Shown here: piece after piece, positions 27,987 through 36,691 of the stretch
Layout: the number at the start of each line of letters is the position of its first letter
Position numbering within the stretch: position 1 is the first letter of the stretch
DNA from: Streptomyces coacervatus
Lineage (GTDB): Bacteria > Actinomycetota > Actinomycetes > Streptomycetales > Streptomycetaceae
Assembly: GCF_029223485.1 (NCBI RefSeq)
Contig: NZ_JARHTP010000005.1
Span: 124,001 to 188,000, forward strand
Reading direction: 5' to 3'
Length of the DNA: 64,000 nt
Position numbers and translations under genes: made by a program
Notes under the pieces: model-generated
Told to the model about the DNA's origin: nothing
Database searches by the model: none
The model's input: only the letters and a program-made list of their open reading frames with translations

Positions 27987-29291
27987 ATGGAACGCACGAG
28001 TCCGGATGGAACGGGTGCCGTCCGTGCAATGACGACGTTCAGCGCCGCCGACGAGGAGAAGCAGCGCGGGGTGCGCCGCATGAAGCTCACGGCGGCCGGG
28101 CTGCTGCTCTTTGTGGCGCTGGTGTACGTCCTCGCCAAGTGGGCCTCCCACGAGGGCGCCGGCGCCTGGGCGGGCTATGTCGCCGCGGCGGCCGAGGCCG
28201 GCATGGTCGGCGCGCTCGCCGACTGGTTCGCGGTCACCGCCCTCTTCCGGCACCCACTGGGCCTGCCGATCCCGCACACCGCGATCATCCCGACGAAGAA
28301 GGACCAGTTGGGCGTGTCGCTGGGCGAGTTCGTCGGCGAGAACTTCCTCTCCCAGGACGTCGTACGACAGCGACTGCGCGCCGTCGGCATCGGCAGCCGG
28401 CTCGGCGCGTGGCTCGGGGTGCCCGACCACGCGGACCGGGTGACGGCGGAGCTGTCGGCCGCCCTGCGGGGTGCGCTGACCGTGCTGCGCGACTCGGACG
28501 TCCAGGCGGTGGTCGGCGAGGCGATCACCCGGCGCGCGGACGCCCAGGAGATCGCGCCCGGCATCGGGAAGATGCTGGAGAAGATCGTCGCGGACGGCGG
28601 CCACAAGAGGGTCGTCGACCTGATCGTCACCCGCGCGCACGACTGGCTGGTCTGGCACGACACGGAGATCATGGACGCCGTCCAGGGCGGCGCCCCCGGC
28701 TGGACGCCCCGTTTCGTCGACAAGAGGGTCGGCGAGCGCGTCTACAAGGAACTGCTGCGCTTCGTCACCGAGATGCGCGACATGCCCTCCCACCCGGCCC
28801 GCGGCGCCCTCGACCGCTTCCTCTCCGACTTCGCCTCCGACCTGCAGTCCGACACGGAGACGCGGGCGCGGGTGGAGCGCCTGAAGGGCGAGGTGCTGGG
28901 GCGGGGCGAGGTGCAGGACCTGATCGCGTCCGCGTGGACCGCCGTACGGTCGATGATCGTGTCCGCGGCCGAGGACGAGCGCAGCGAGCTGCGGCTGCGC
29001 GTGCGGGCCTCGCTGCTGTCGCTGGGCGCGCGGATGGCCGTGGACCCCAAGCTGCAGGCGAAGGTCGACGGCTGGGTGGAGGGCGCGGCGGTGTACGTCG
29101 TCACGACGTACCGCAAGGAGATCACCTCCCTGATCACCGACACGGTGGCCGGCTGGGACGCCGAGCACACGACCCGCAAGATCGAGGCACACATCGGCCG
29201 CGACCTGCAGTTCATTCGAATCAACGGCACGGTGGTCGGCTCGCTGGCGGGGTTGTTGATCTATACGGTTTCGCGGCTGTTGGGGGCGTAG
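27987..29291 (+). CDS. DUF445 family membrane protein
   Basis: The 434-residue protein starts MERTSPDGTGAVRAMTTFSAADEEK. One hydrophobic segment lies near the N-terminus (LTAAGLLLFVALVYVLAKW). AAAAEAGMVGALADWFAVTALFRHPLGLPIPHTAIIP is the DUF445 hallmark, followed by helical repeats (QDLIASAWTAVRSMI) and a C-terminal helix (VVGSLAGLLIYTVSRLL). The role is unknown; family members are membrane proteins with a long coiled domain. The start is uncertain: GTG 27954 and ATG 28029 are also in frame. Confidence 0.88.
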   Translation: MERTSPDGTGAVRAMTTFSAADEEKQRGVRRMKLTAAGLLLFVALVYVLAKWASHEGAGAWAGYVAAAAEAGMVGALADWFAVTALFRHPLGLPIPHTAIIPTKKDQLGVSLGEFVGENFLSQDVVRQRLRAVGIGSRLGAWLGVPDHADRVTAELSAALRGALTVLRDSDVQAVVGEAITRRADAQEIAPGIGKMLEKIVADGGHKRVVDLIVTRAHDWLVWHDTEIMDAVQGGAPGWTPRFVDKRVGERVYKELLRFVTEMRDMPSHPARGALDRFLSDFASDLQSDTETRARVERLKGEVLGRGEVQDLIASAWTAVRSMIVSAAEDERSELRLRVRASLLSLGARMAVDPKLQAKVDGWVEGAAVYVVTTYRKEITSLITDTVAGWDAEHTTRKIEAHIGRDLQFIRINGTVVGSLAGLLIYTVSRLLGA

Positions 29292-29328
29292 GGGGGCATG
29301 TAGCTCTGGCTCAGCCTGCGGGCATGCG

Positions 29329-29346
29329 TGCCGCCTGGGGCGGCAC
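29329..29346. terminator. hairpin between convergent genes
   Basis: GTGCCGCC and GGCGGCAC form a compact hairpin in a region rich in further GGCGGCACC/CGCACCCC repeats, between the DUF445 gene and the alginate-lyase-like gene. There is no T-run, so termination is a guess. Confidence 0.35.
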
Positions 29347-29414
29347 GGGTGGGCGCAGGCGGCACCCCGTACCGCCGGGCTGCGCACCCCACCCGTGCAT
29401 GACACCTTGCGGCG

Positions 29415-30878
29415 CTACTCAGCCGAGCCGCGCCGAACCCGATCCCGCCGGCGCATCAGAAGCAGCCCCCCGGCAACGGTAGTGATCCCCGCGGCCGCAG
29501 CCCACCCGATGGCGTCATTGGACCCGGTGGCGGCAAGGTCACCCCCGGCTGGCGAGGCGGACGCGGATGCAGTGGCCGCACTCTGGGGCCGAGGGTCGGA
29601 GGCGGCGCCCGAGGCCGAGGCAGCGGGCTTCGGTGTGGCCTTGGTGTCCGCAGCCTTGTCCCGCGTGAACGCCAGCGTCCCGAACCCGAGCTGGTCGAAC
29701 CCGCCGCTGTTGGGCCCGAAGTCACCGCCGCCGCCCTCGGGCGCGGACTTGGCGGCGATCTGCGTGAGGTAGGTCGCGGACAGCCCCCGCCGCTTGGTGT
29801 AGTGGTTGGCGATCATCGCCCAGATCGGCCGCTGGAAGTTCGGGTCCACACCGGCCGCGGCGGTGGCGGTCTCGCGGCCGGACCAGACGCCGGGCGCGCC
29901 CTTCTGACGGGTGTTGGCGGTGTACGACACCTTCCCGCCCATGCTCCACTTGGCCACGTACTGGGCGCCCTTGAGGAAACGGTTGTCGTCGTAGCCGTAG
30001 AGGTCGATCCCCTGGTTCCAGGCCATCTCGCAGAAGGTGCCCATCAGCCCGACGCCGAGCAGTGCGTGCCCCTGGTCGCGCCCGGCCTCCAGCCACTCCG
30101 CGAGCCCGTCGTCGTACACGACGGGGATGGCGTTCTTGATGGCCCCGAGCCCGGCCCCGTGCTTGAAGTAGTCGACGGCGCGGGCGACTTGGGCCTTGTC
30201 GTCGCAGAAGATGCCGGTGGCCAGGACGCAGGCCATGTTGGCGAGGTCCCAGTTGGGCCAGTAGTTGGAGTTGAAGGCGCCGTTGTGCTGGGCCAGGAAG
30301 TTGTCGCTGACCGCGCCGAAGACCTTGCTCTGCATCTCCTGGAAGCGGCCGAGGTCGAAGTCGCCGTGGTTGCGGACGAGTTCGGCGGCGTTGGCGGCCT
30401 GGTAGCCCTGGAGTCCGGCGCAGAGGAACCGGTCGGCGGACCCTTGGACCGCCGTCAGCTTGGCCGACCAGGCGTTGAGGATCGCGACGGCGGTGTCGGC
30501 GTGCGTGCTGTCGCCGCTGACGTGGTAGCGCAGGGCGTTCTGGTACGCGGCGTGGATGTCGTTGTAGAGGGTCGCGTAGTTCTGCGGCGAGCCCGCGCCG
30601 CGGTACACGACCGCCTGCGGATTGGCCGCCCACCCGCTCTGCGCATGCCGGTTGGCGGTCAGCTTGGCGAAGCCGGCGGTGTAGGGCGCGGCCCCCGCCT
30701 TCACCTTGGCGGCCATACGGGCGAGGTCGGTACGGGTGTGCAGAAGCCCGGGGTGCGCGAAGCCGCTGCCCGCCGCCACCGAGGGGGTGGTGGCGACGGA
30801 GGCGATCCCGACGGCTCCGGCTGCGGCGCCCGTGGCCTTGAGCATGGTGCGGCGGCTGATGTGTCGTGTCACATGCAT
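29415..30878 (-). CDS. LAATG-anchored alginate lyase-like protein
   Basis: The 487-residue protein has a Tat-type signal (ISRRTMLKATGAAAGAVGIA, with twin Arg). The alginate lyase/DUF-like (alpha/alpha)6 toroid follows, with stretches such as NSNYWPNWDLANMACVLATGI and GRDQGHALLGVGLMGTFCEMAW. An Ala/Ser/Pro-rich wall-spanning part ends in LAATGSNDAIGW, a hydrophobic helix and RRRDRVRR, a complete class E sortase signal. The enzyme is therefore probably attached to peptidoglycan, acting on a polyanionic polysaccharide. A class E sortase gene lies at 59685. ATG 30878 was chosen; the frame upstream is not family-like. Confidence 0.85.
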   Translation of the reverse strand: MHVTRHISRRTMLKATGAAAGAVGIASVATTPSVAAGSGFAHPGLLHTRTDLARMAAKVKAGAAPYTAGFAKLTANRHAQSGWAANPQAVVYRGAGSPQNYATLYNDIHAAYQNALRYHVSGDSTHADTAVAILNAWSAKLTAVQGSADRFLCAGLQGYQAANAAELVRNHGDFDLGRFQEMQSKVFGAVSDNFLAQHNGAFNSNYWPNWDLANMACVLATGIFCDDKAQVARAVDYFKHGAGLGAIKNAIPVVYDDGLAEWLEAGRDQGHALLGVGLMGTFCEMAWNQGIDLYGYDDNRFLKGAQYVAKWSMGGKVSYTANTRQKGAPGVWSGRETATAAAGVDPNFQRPIWAMIANHYTKRRGLSATYLTQIAAKSAPEGGGGDFGPNSGGFDQLGFGTLAFTRDKAADTKATPKPAASASGAASDPRPQSAATASASASPAGGDLAATGSNDAIGWAAAAGITTVAGGLLLMRRRDRVRRGSAE

Positions 30879-30948
30879 GCACCGGAGACGTGCGGGCCGG
30901 CGCCCAATAACGAAAACTGGAATCCGTGCGGTTCGGTGGCGCCCTGAA

Positions 30949-30977
30949 GGGGCGCGGGGAACTGCGCGACCAGCCCC
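30949..30977. repeat. dispersed intergenic repeat, copy C
   Basis: This copy is identical to copy A over the 29-base core. It lies between the alginate-lyase-like gene and the small membrane protein gene. Confidence 0.8.
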
Positions 30978-31026
30978 AACGGCGCCGCAGCCAAAACACA
31001 ACCCACTGCGGCCCAACCGGCGGAGC

Positions 31027-31179
31027 CTACGCCTGCCGGTCGGCCACCGCCCAAGCGGCCAGAGCCACCGCCCCGGCCAGCACGGCCCCGCCCAGCTGCC
31101 GCTTCTTGGTCCAGCGGGCCACGCCGTACCCACCGACAAGCCCGCTCGCGGCGACCACCGCACCGGGAACCCTGGCCAT
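31027..31179 (-). CDS. small membrane protein of 50 residues
   Basis: The protein MARVPGAVVAASGLVGGYGV ... AVADRQA starts at ATG 31179 after TTGGAGGCAGGC, a good ribosome-binding site. It has two hydrophobic segments (AVVAASGLVGGYGVA and LGGAVLAGAVALAAWAVA) separated by the basic turn RWTKKRQ. No family is recognised. The strong start signal, GC-rich third positions and the hydrophobic pattern support a real gene. It is divergent from the kinase gene. Confidence 0.6.
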   Translation of the reverse strand: MARVPGAVVAASGLVGGYGVARWTKKRQLGGAVLAGAVALAAWAVADRQA

Positions 31180-31404
31180 GCCTGCCTCCAACCGCTTTGA
31201 CTGATGTGCCCCGAGGCTAACTCCCGCCCTGAACGGAACCGGAACCGTACGGCCGTCGTCGTAGTCGTCACGGCAGGTCGGGAGCCCCTGACCGGGCGGC
31301 GTTCCTGCCCCTTCGGTCGAATGGGTTATCGTGCCTCGTCGATCTCTTTCATTCGCAAACGGGAAGCGCGGAACGGGATCAGAAGGAGACCAGAAGGAGA
31401 CCCG

Positions 31405-32985
31405 GTGTCCGATCTTGGGCGGCTCGTCGCCGGCCGGTACCTGCTGGTCGAGCGGGTCGGCAGTGGCGGCATGGGCACCGTGTGGCGTGCCCAGGACAAG
31501 CTGCTCGGCCGCCACGTAGCGGTGAAGAAGCTGCACATCCCTCCGCACCTGCACGACGACGAGGTCCGCACCCTCCATGAGCGCACCCGGCGCGAGGCCC
31601 GCAGTGCCGCCCGGATCACTCATCCCAATGTGATCGTGGTGCATGACGTCGTCGACGACGAGGGCCTGCCGTGCATCGTCATGGAGTACATCCCTTCGGT
31701 CACACTGAGCGACGTCCTCAAGCGCCGGGGCACGCTGCCACCCGACGAGGCCGCCCGGATCGGCCGTGCCATGGCCGCCGCGCTGCGCGCCGCCCACAAC
31801 GCCGGGGTCCTGCACCGGGACGTGAAACCCGCCAACGTTCTGCTGGCCGACGACGGGCGGATCGTCCTCACCGACTTCGGGATCGCCATGGAGTCGGGAA
31901 CGTCCTCACTCACCAAGTCCGGCGAGCTGATCGGCTCCATCCGCTACCTGGCGCCCGAACGCCTCAGGAGCGCGGGCCCGGGGCCCGGTCCCGCCAGTGA
32001 CCTGTGGTCCCTGGGAGCGACGCTGTACACGGCGGTCGAGGGCCGGCACCCGTTCCAGCGCGCCACCCCGATCGAGACCGCGTACGCCATCGCAACCGAT
32101 TCGTACGAGCCCCTGCGCAGCGCCGGCGACCTGACCCCGGTGATCGAGGGCCTGCTCGTCAAGGAGCCGGAAGCGCGCATGGACGTACACGAGGTCGAAC
32201 GCCACCTCGGCGAAGTGACGGGCCCAGGCCCAGGCCCAGGCCCAGGTACGGGTACGGGTACAGGCACCCGAACGGCTTCCATCGACCCGCCCACGCGTCC
32301 GGACCCCCTCGGCGACATTGAGCCTCCCGGGCGTCCCGAGCGAGAGGGAGGCGGCAACCGCCGTCGCCGGACGGTGCTGCGGGCGGCCTTGGCGATGGCG
32401 CTGGCCGCCTGTGTGGCGGGCGGCGCACTGTGGTGGCTCAAGGGCAGCGCCTATATGCCGGGCGGCCGTGCGTCCCGGACCGTTGCCTCGACGCCGTCTG
32501 CGAGCACCAGCCCCACCCCGTCCACCGTTCCCGCCGTGCCGGCCGGATACCACCTGGTGAAGGCGGACACCGGCATCTCGGTGCCCGTACGGGACGGCTG
32601 GACCCGCAAGACGCTGCCCGGTGGCGAGGTCGGCTACATAGACCCGTCCGGCCTGGTGGGCCTGAGGGTCAACGTCGTCCAGTTCGCGGGGACCGATCCT
32701 GTGCAGCACTGGCGCGATACGGAAGAGGACCAGACCCGTCGCGACAACCGCGGCTATGAACGAGTGCGGATGGCCACGACGACCTTCCGCGGACGGCCCG
32801 CCGGGTACTGGGAGTTCACCTTCGACGGCAGAGCACGGAAGTACCGCGCGGCGGAGCTGGCCTTCGCCAGTGCCGACGGCACGCAGTACGTGATCTACCT
32901 GTCCGCGCCGGACGCTCAATGGCACGACTACCGGCCGGTGTTCGACACCGCGGCCAACGGGGCCCGCCTCAGTAACGGCGCCTGA
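31405..32985 (+). CDS. membrane serine/threonine protein kinase
   Basis: The 526-residue PknB-type kinase has glycine loop GSGGMG (19-24), Lys41 in VAVKK, catalytic loop HRDVKPANV (His137, Asp139) and DFG in LTDFGIAM. A GPGPGPGPGTGTGTGTRT linker encoded by tandem 6-base repeats (32220-32270) follows the kinase domain. One membrane helix follows (AALAMALAACVAGGALWW), then an extracellular C-terminal domain of about 145 residues without PASTA repeats (YHLVKADTGISVPVRDGW onward). It starts at GTG 31405 after AAGGAGA. The extracellular ligand is unknown. Confidence 0.93.
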   Translation: MSDLGRLVAGRYLLVERVGSGGMGTVWRAQDKLLGRHVAVKKLHIPPHLHDDEVRTLHERTRREARSAARITHPNVIVVHDVVDDEGLPCIVMEYIPSVTLSDVLKRRGTLPPDEAARIGRAMAAALRAAHNAGVLHRDVKPANVLLADDGRIVLTDFGIAMESGTSSLTKSGELIGSIRYLAPERLRSAGPGPGPASDLWSLGATLYTAVEGRHPFQRATPIETAYAIATDSYEPLRSAGDLTPVIEGLLVKEPEARMDVHEVERHLGEVTGPGPGPGPGTGTGTGTRTASIDPPTRPDPLGDIEPPGRPEREGGGNRRRRTVLRAALAMALAACVAGGALWWLKGSAYMPGGRASRTVASTPSASTSPTPSTVPAVPAGYHLVKADTGISVPVRDGWTRKTLPGGEVGYIDPSGLVGLRVNVVQFAGTDPVQHWRDTEEDQTRRDNRGYERVRMATTTFRGRPAGYWEFTFDGRARKYRAAELAFASADGTQYVIYLSAPDAQWHDYRPVFDTAANGARLSNGA

Positions 32986-32994
32986 GGTGATGGG

Positions 32995-33029
32995 TACGGG
33001 CCCGAGGGACGTAGATCCCCGGGCCCGTA
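32995..33029. terminator. bidirectional hairpin terminator
   Basis: TACGGGCCCG and CGGGCCCGTA form a perfect 10-bp stem with a 15-base loop, followed by GGGTTT, between the convergent kinase gene and secreted-protein gene. Confidence 0.7.
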
Positions 33030-33043
33030 GGGTTTACTTCAGT

Positions 33044-33982
33044 TCAGGAAGAGAGCCACTCGGTGGCGTTGAGGGCGAGGGCGGCGTTGGTGGCGCCGGT
33101 GTCGTTCCAGCCGTCGTAGAGGGTGTTGCCGGACTGGCCAGTGCCGTCGTCGATGGGTGAACTGTCGCCCCAGAACGCGATCTTGCCGCTGCCGTAGGTG
33201 CTGGTCAGGAAGAACGCGCCGGTGTTGCCGGAGTAGCCGCTGCGGTAGAGCAGGCCCTTGACGGCGGAGTTGTCCGAGGGCTTGAGAGTGGCGGTCGTAC
33301 CGTTGGCGATCAGGCTCTTGGTGACCGTACCGAACGAACCGTGCAGCACCGGGTCGCTGCTGTCGCTGATTGCCGCCGGGTAACCGGAGCTTATGTTCAG
33401 CGAGTCGATGGAGAACCCGAACGGGTCGTCGCTGTCCACGCTGTTGTTGGTCATCAGGTCGTTGAGGATCTCGACCGCGTCGTAGCCGTCGTTGTTGCGG
33501 TCGGCTCCGGTGTGGTCGGAGATCATGAACAGTCCGCCGCCGTTCTTGACGAAGTTCATGATGGCGGTCTTCTCGGCCGTCGTGAACTTCGTGTTCGGCT
33601 CGGGCAGGACGAGGGTGTCGAAGTTCGACAGGTCGGTCGAGGACGAGCCGCCGTAAGTGAGGGCGCTGGTGGCGGTCTTGAGGCTGTAGTCGCCGGTCTG
33701 CTGCAGGGCGACACCCCAGGAGGACAGTGCGCCGGTCCAGTCGGTCTCGTCGGAGGGCGAGGAGTTCTCGCTCAGCGGGTCGGGCTTGCTGGTGGAGATG
33801 ATCCAGTCGGCGTTGCCGGCCTCCTCGGCGTGGCCGTCGTCGAACAGGATGCGGTGGGTGGTGGCCGCAGCGGCGGGGGTCGTCGTGGCCACCTGGACGG
33901 TGGCGCCGGCGGCCAGCAGGCCGAGAGCGGTGAGGGCCGTGGTGAGCCTGCGACGGGACATGACAAGGCCAGGGCCGAACAT
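33044..33982 (-). CDS. secreted protein with GATase-like (DUF4350-like) fold
   Basis: The 312-residue protein starts MFGPGLVMSRRRLTTALTAL with GGAGG eight bases upstream. The signal peptide ends near VATTTPAAAA. The mature part begins THRILFDDGHAEEAGNADWI and contains NFDTLVLPEPNTKFTTAEKT and IMNFVKNGGGLFMISDHTGADR, the pattern of secreted class I glutamine-amidotransferase-like proteins without an obvious catalytic Cys. GSGKIAFWGDSSPIDDG near the end fits this fold. It is often annotated as a secreted hydrolase; no substrate is known. The upstream region contains a run of eleven G (34049-34059). Confidence 0.7.
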   Translation of the reverse strand: MFGPGLVMSRRRLTTALTALGLLAAGATVQVATTTPAAAATTHRILFDDGHAEEAGNADWIISTSKPDPLSENSSPSDETDWTGALSSWGVALQQTGDYSLKTATSALTYGGSSSTDLSNFDTLVLPEPNTKFTTAEKTAIMNFVKNGGGLFMISDHTGADRNNDGYDAVEILNDLMTNNSVDSDDPFGFSIDSLNISSGYPAAISDSSDPVLHGSFGTVTKSLIANGTTATLKPSDNSAVKGLLYRSGYSGNTGAFFLTSTYGSGKIAFWGDSSPIDDGTGQSGNTLYDGWNDTGATNAALALNATEWLSS

Positions 33983-34263
33983 CCGGTGGACCTCCATGGT
34001 GGGGGGACCCCATGAGTGGAGCTGGGGATGGGGATGGGGGATTGCTGTGGGGGGGGGGGCGGATGGCGGTGCGGGTGCCGAATCTTCGCGCGTAGAACGG
34101 GCAGTTGAAGGTACAACCGCCGCTCGACGCAAGGGTGGACGGTACACAGGAGGCAGGTGCGGCGGGCAGAGGGTGTACGGATTCTTGGGTGCCACTTGAT
34201 CGTCTCTTTGACGTGAGCACGTCGCACTGGTGCACACCGGTACGGCCACCGGCCGGCGGTGGC

Positions 34264-34683
34264 TCAGGCCAGAGGGATGTCCTGTACCCCGGAACTCCCC
34301 GGCCGGTAATCGCTGTACCGCCCCCAGTCCGGCCGGACCCGCACGTAGACGATGTCCGGCCACGCAGCCCGCTCCCGCCCGCTCGGAAACTGCTCGTAGT
34401 ACGCGGCCACGGCCGGGTCGTCCTGCGTGATCTCGGCTGCCACGCCCTCGAGTTGGACGGTCTGCTCGTCCCCCCAGTCGAACCCGATGACGAGGGCCAC
34501 GCGCGGCTGCCGACAGAGATTGGCGAACTTACGGGACCCCCGCGTCGTATCGAAGACGAGGTCGCCCGCATCGGTCGCCGCGATCCCGACCACCGCGGCC
34601 TGCGGCTGCCCGTCGGCCGCGGTGGTGGCAAGGACTGCCAGCCGGCGGGCGCGGACGAATTGGACGAGGGCATTTCGGTCCAT
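34264..34683 (-). CDS. pyridoxamine 5'-phosphate oxidase-like flavin-binding protein
   Basis: The 139-residue protein starts MDRNALVQFVRARRLAVLATTAADGQPQAAVVGI, the usual opening of the split-barrel flavin/F420-binding fold. LVFDTTRGSRKFANLCRQPRVALVIGF forms the cofactor-binding strand-helix. Members bind FMN or F420 and reduce varied substrates. Which cofactor is used cannot be told here. It is divergent from nothing in particular: the secreted-protein gene lies downstream on the same strand and another secreted protein gene upstream. Confidence 0.85.
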   Translation of the reverse strand: MDRNALVQFVRARRLAVLATTAADGQPQAAVVGIAATDAGDLVFDTTRGSRKFANLCRQPRVALVIGFDWGDEQTVQLEGVAAEITQDDPAVAAYYEQFPSGRERAAWPDIVYVRVRPDWGRYSDYRPGSSGVQDIPLA

Positions 34684-34726
34684 TCGCCCAAAGTAGCGCC
34701 ACCGGGCGAAGCAAATACATGGTGAC

Positions 34727-35242
34727 TCAGCCGAACAGGGCCACCCTCGGAGCCACCGTGCCCTTGGCCTGCGGGTTGACGACGGTGAGCCGGTAGACCT
34801 GGGTGAGGGTCTCGCCCGCGTGCAGCGTGCGCTGCGAGGCCGTGAGGTCGGTGAACAGCGTGCCGGTCTGGGTGCCGACCTGCACGGTCTCCCAGCAGCC
34901 GTCCGCCTTCAGGCGCTCCAGCTTGATGTCCGACGGAGCCAGGAACGGCCCCGCGTCCGGGGACTCCACCAACAACTGGGGAGCGACGGTCCGGTCCGCC
35001 GACGAGTCATTGCGGTAGGTGACCGCGAACACGTGCCGCGCGCCGGCGGCCGGAAGGGTGCTCGTGGGCAGGTCCACGAAGGAGGTGGGTATGGCGGGCG
35101 CCTGCTCCTGCTGTGCACCCGTGGGCGCTACCGCGACGGTCTGCTGCGTGGCCGCCATGGCCGGGCCCGCCATGGCCAGGCCGGAGACCGCCACGACGAG
35201 CGCCACAGAGGCAAGCCTGAGACGACTGTTCTTCAACGACAC
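34727..35242 (-). CDS. secreted protein of unknown function
   Basis: The 171-residue protein starts at GTG 35242 (MSLKNSRLRLASVALVVAVS). The signal peptide ends near GPAMAATQQ. The mature domain is beta-rich and resembles bacterial surface or choice-of-anchor-type beta sandwiches (HVFAVTYRNDSSADRTVAPQ, LTQVYRLTVVNPQAKGTV). No catalytic residues are evident. It is likely a structural or binding extracellular protein. It is divergent from the azoreductase gene across a 444-base region. Confidence 0.65.
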   Translation of the reverse strand: MSLKNSRLRLASVALVVAVSGLAMAGPAMAATQQTVAVAPTGAQQEQAPAIPTSFVDLPTSTLPAAGARHVFAVTYRNDSSADRTVAPQLLVESPDAGPFLAPSDIKLERLKADGCWETVQVGTQTGTLFTDLTASQRTLHAGETLTQVYRLTVVNPQAKGTVAPRVALFG

Positions 35243-35686
35243 GTTTGCTGGTCCTTCGGGTTCGCTCGGGTGAACTGGTCTACCCGGTGGGGGGTTTCGC
35301 TCACGTACGTCCTCAAGATTACGCAGTGCAGCGTAGGCATCCGACGGCGCCCGGCGGATCGGCCGAAAGGACGAGGCGGGCGAGTGGACTTCTGCCCGAA
35401 GGGCGGAAGAGGGCCAATCCGACCTCCGACTGAATGAGCGAGGCGGGGAGCGCGTGACGCCCCGCGATCCGGCTGGATGCAGATGTGAAGACCGCGCACG
35501 GAGCACATCGCAACGGCCCCGCACAGCATGCCGACATGACGTGGATCACACCCACTGGACCTCAACTTAGCTTGAGGAAGCAGGCTGTTGCACAGGGCGG
35601 AGCGGTCGGCGCAGAACCGGCCTCCAGCCTTCCCTCATCACAAGTCGGTCATCACAAGTCGGTCCACGTACGAGGAGAACTTCCCC
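35243..35686. other. 444-base divergent region before azoreductase
   Basis: No gene was found. It contains the SoxR-like box at 35560-35577 and, next to the azoreductase start, a doubled ATCACAAGTCGGTC at 35637-35664. GAGGAG at 35672 is the azoreductase ribosome-binding site. Confidence 0.5.
35560..35577. promoter_or_regulatory. SoxR/MerR-type operator
   Basis: CCTCAACTTAGCTTGAGG has perfect CCTCAA/TTGAGG half-sites with a six-base centre and is near-identical to the enterobacterial SoxR box. TGGACC at the left could be the -35 of a MerR-type, long-spacer promoter. The azoreductase starts 110 bases downstream. Confidence 0.6.
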
Positions 35687-36337
35687 ATGGCCACGCTGCT
35701 GCACATCGACACCTCCCTCAACGGCGAGAACTCGCACTCCCGCGCCGTATCCGCCGCCTTCCGCAAGACATGGGAGAGCGAGCACCCGCAGAACAAGGTG
35801 ATCTACCGCGACCTCGACGCCGACCCCATCCCCCACCTGACGGCCGCCGCCTACTACGCCGGTTACACCCCCACCGCCGACCGGTCCCCCGAGGAACGGA
35901 CCGCCTACGCCCTGCGCGCCAAGCTGATCGAAGAGGCTGAGCAGGCGGACGCGATCCTGCTCAGCGCCCCGATGTACAACTACTCGATCCCTTCGACGCT
36001 GAAGGCCTGGATCGACCACGTCTTCGCCGTGGGCCGCACCGCGATCACCGAGAACCCCTCGCTCGCGGGCAAGCCCGCCATCGTCGTGACCAGCCGCGGC
36101 GGCTCATACCAGGAGGGCACCCCGCAACATGGCAACGACTACGTCCAGACCTACCTGCAGCAGGCCCTCGGCACCGGCCTGGGCCTGGACGTCACCTTCA
36201 TCGTCCCCGAACTGACCCTGGCCCCGACGGTTCCCGGGATGGCCGACCTGGTCCCCCTCTTCGAGGCGTCCCGAACCGAGTCCTTCGCGGCGGCGGAGTC
36301 GCATGCCAGGGAACTGGTGATGCGTCTGGCTGCGTAG
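35687..36337 (+). CDS. azoR: FMN-dependent NADH-azoreductase
   Basis: This 216-residue flavodoxin-like reductase starts MATLLHIDTSLNGENSHSRAVSAAF, where the Ser-rich loop binds the FMN phosphate. APMYNYSIPSTLKAWIDHV is the AzoR signature around the flavin, and TSRGGSY the second loop. It performs two-electron reduction of quinones and azo compounds with NADH. ATG 35687 follows GAGGAG. The SoxR-like site upstream suggests induction by redox-cycling compounds, fitting a quinone reductase role. Length is normal. Confidence 0.93.
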   Translation: MATLLHIDTSLNGENSHSRAVSAAFRKTWESEHPQNKVIYRDLDADPIPHLTAAAYYAGYTPTADRSPEERTAYALRAKLIEEAEQADAILLSAPMYNYSIPSTLKAWIDHVFAVGRTAITENPSLAGKPAIVVTSRGGSYQEGTPQHGNDYVQTYLQQALGTGLGLDVTFIVPELTLAPTVPGMADLVPLFEASRTESFAAAESHARELVMRLAA

Positions 36338-36387
36338 CCGGGAGGGAGGCTCGTTGGCCTGCAGGGCGCCAATGCGGTGGCGGCCTG

Positions 36388-36462
36388 CTAGGGGCGGGCG
36401 TACGGCCGGGTCGTGATCTCCATGTTGTGGCCGTCCGGGTCGTCGAAGTTGTGGTTCTGGGT
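36388..36462 (-). pseudogene. C-terminal fragment of a glyoxalase (VOC) gene
   Basis: The minus strand reads NHNFDDPDGHNMEITTRPYA before a TAG stop, the hallmark C-terminal strand of VOC/glyoxalase proteins (Asp-Pro-x-Gly-His-x-x-Glu). Nothing upstream continues the family, so only the last 24 codons survive. Confidence 0.6.
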
Positions 36463-36691
36463 TGCGCCCCTGCTGTGCGCAGCTCTGGCCTGCTCCGCCG
36501 TCTGCTCCGCCCTGCTTCTCATGAGCCGCTACAGGTACAGAAAGGCTCCTCGTGAGAGCGAGATTGACGCGTAGACGGGCTCTCGGTCCCGGCATGGAAG
36601 CAGGGGCAGCAATCGCCCTGACGGCTGCCCGACCTGCGCAGGCCGCTCCTGCTCCACAGTTGGCCGCGGAACCTCCGCGGAAAATGGCGTA

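Noticed and set aside
32220..32270. Tandem six-base repeats considered as a CRISPR-like or regulatory array.
   Set aside because: They lie in frame inside the kinase gene and simply encode the Gly-Pro/Gly-Thr linker.
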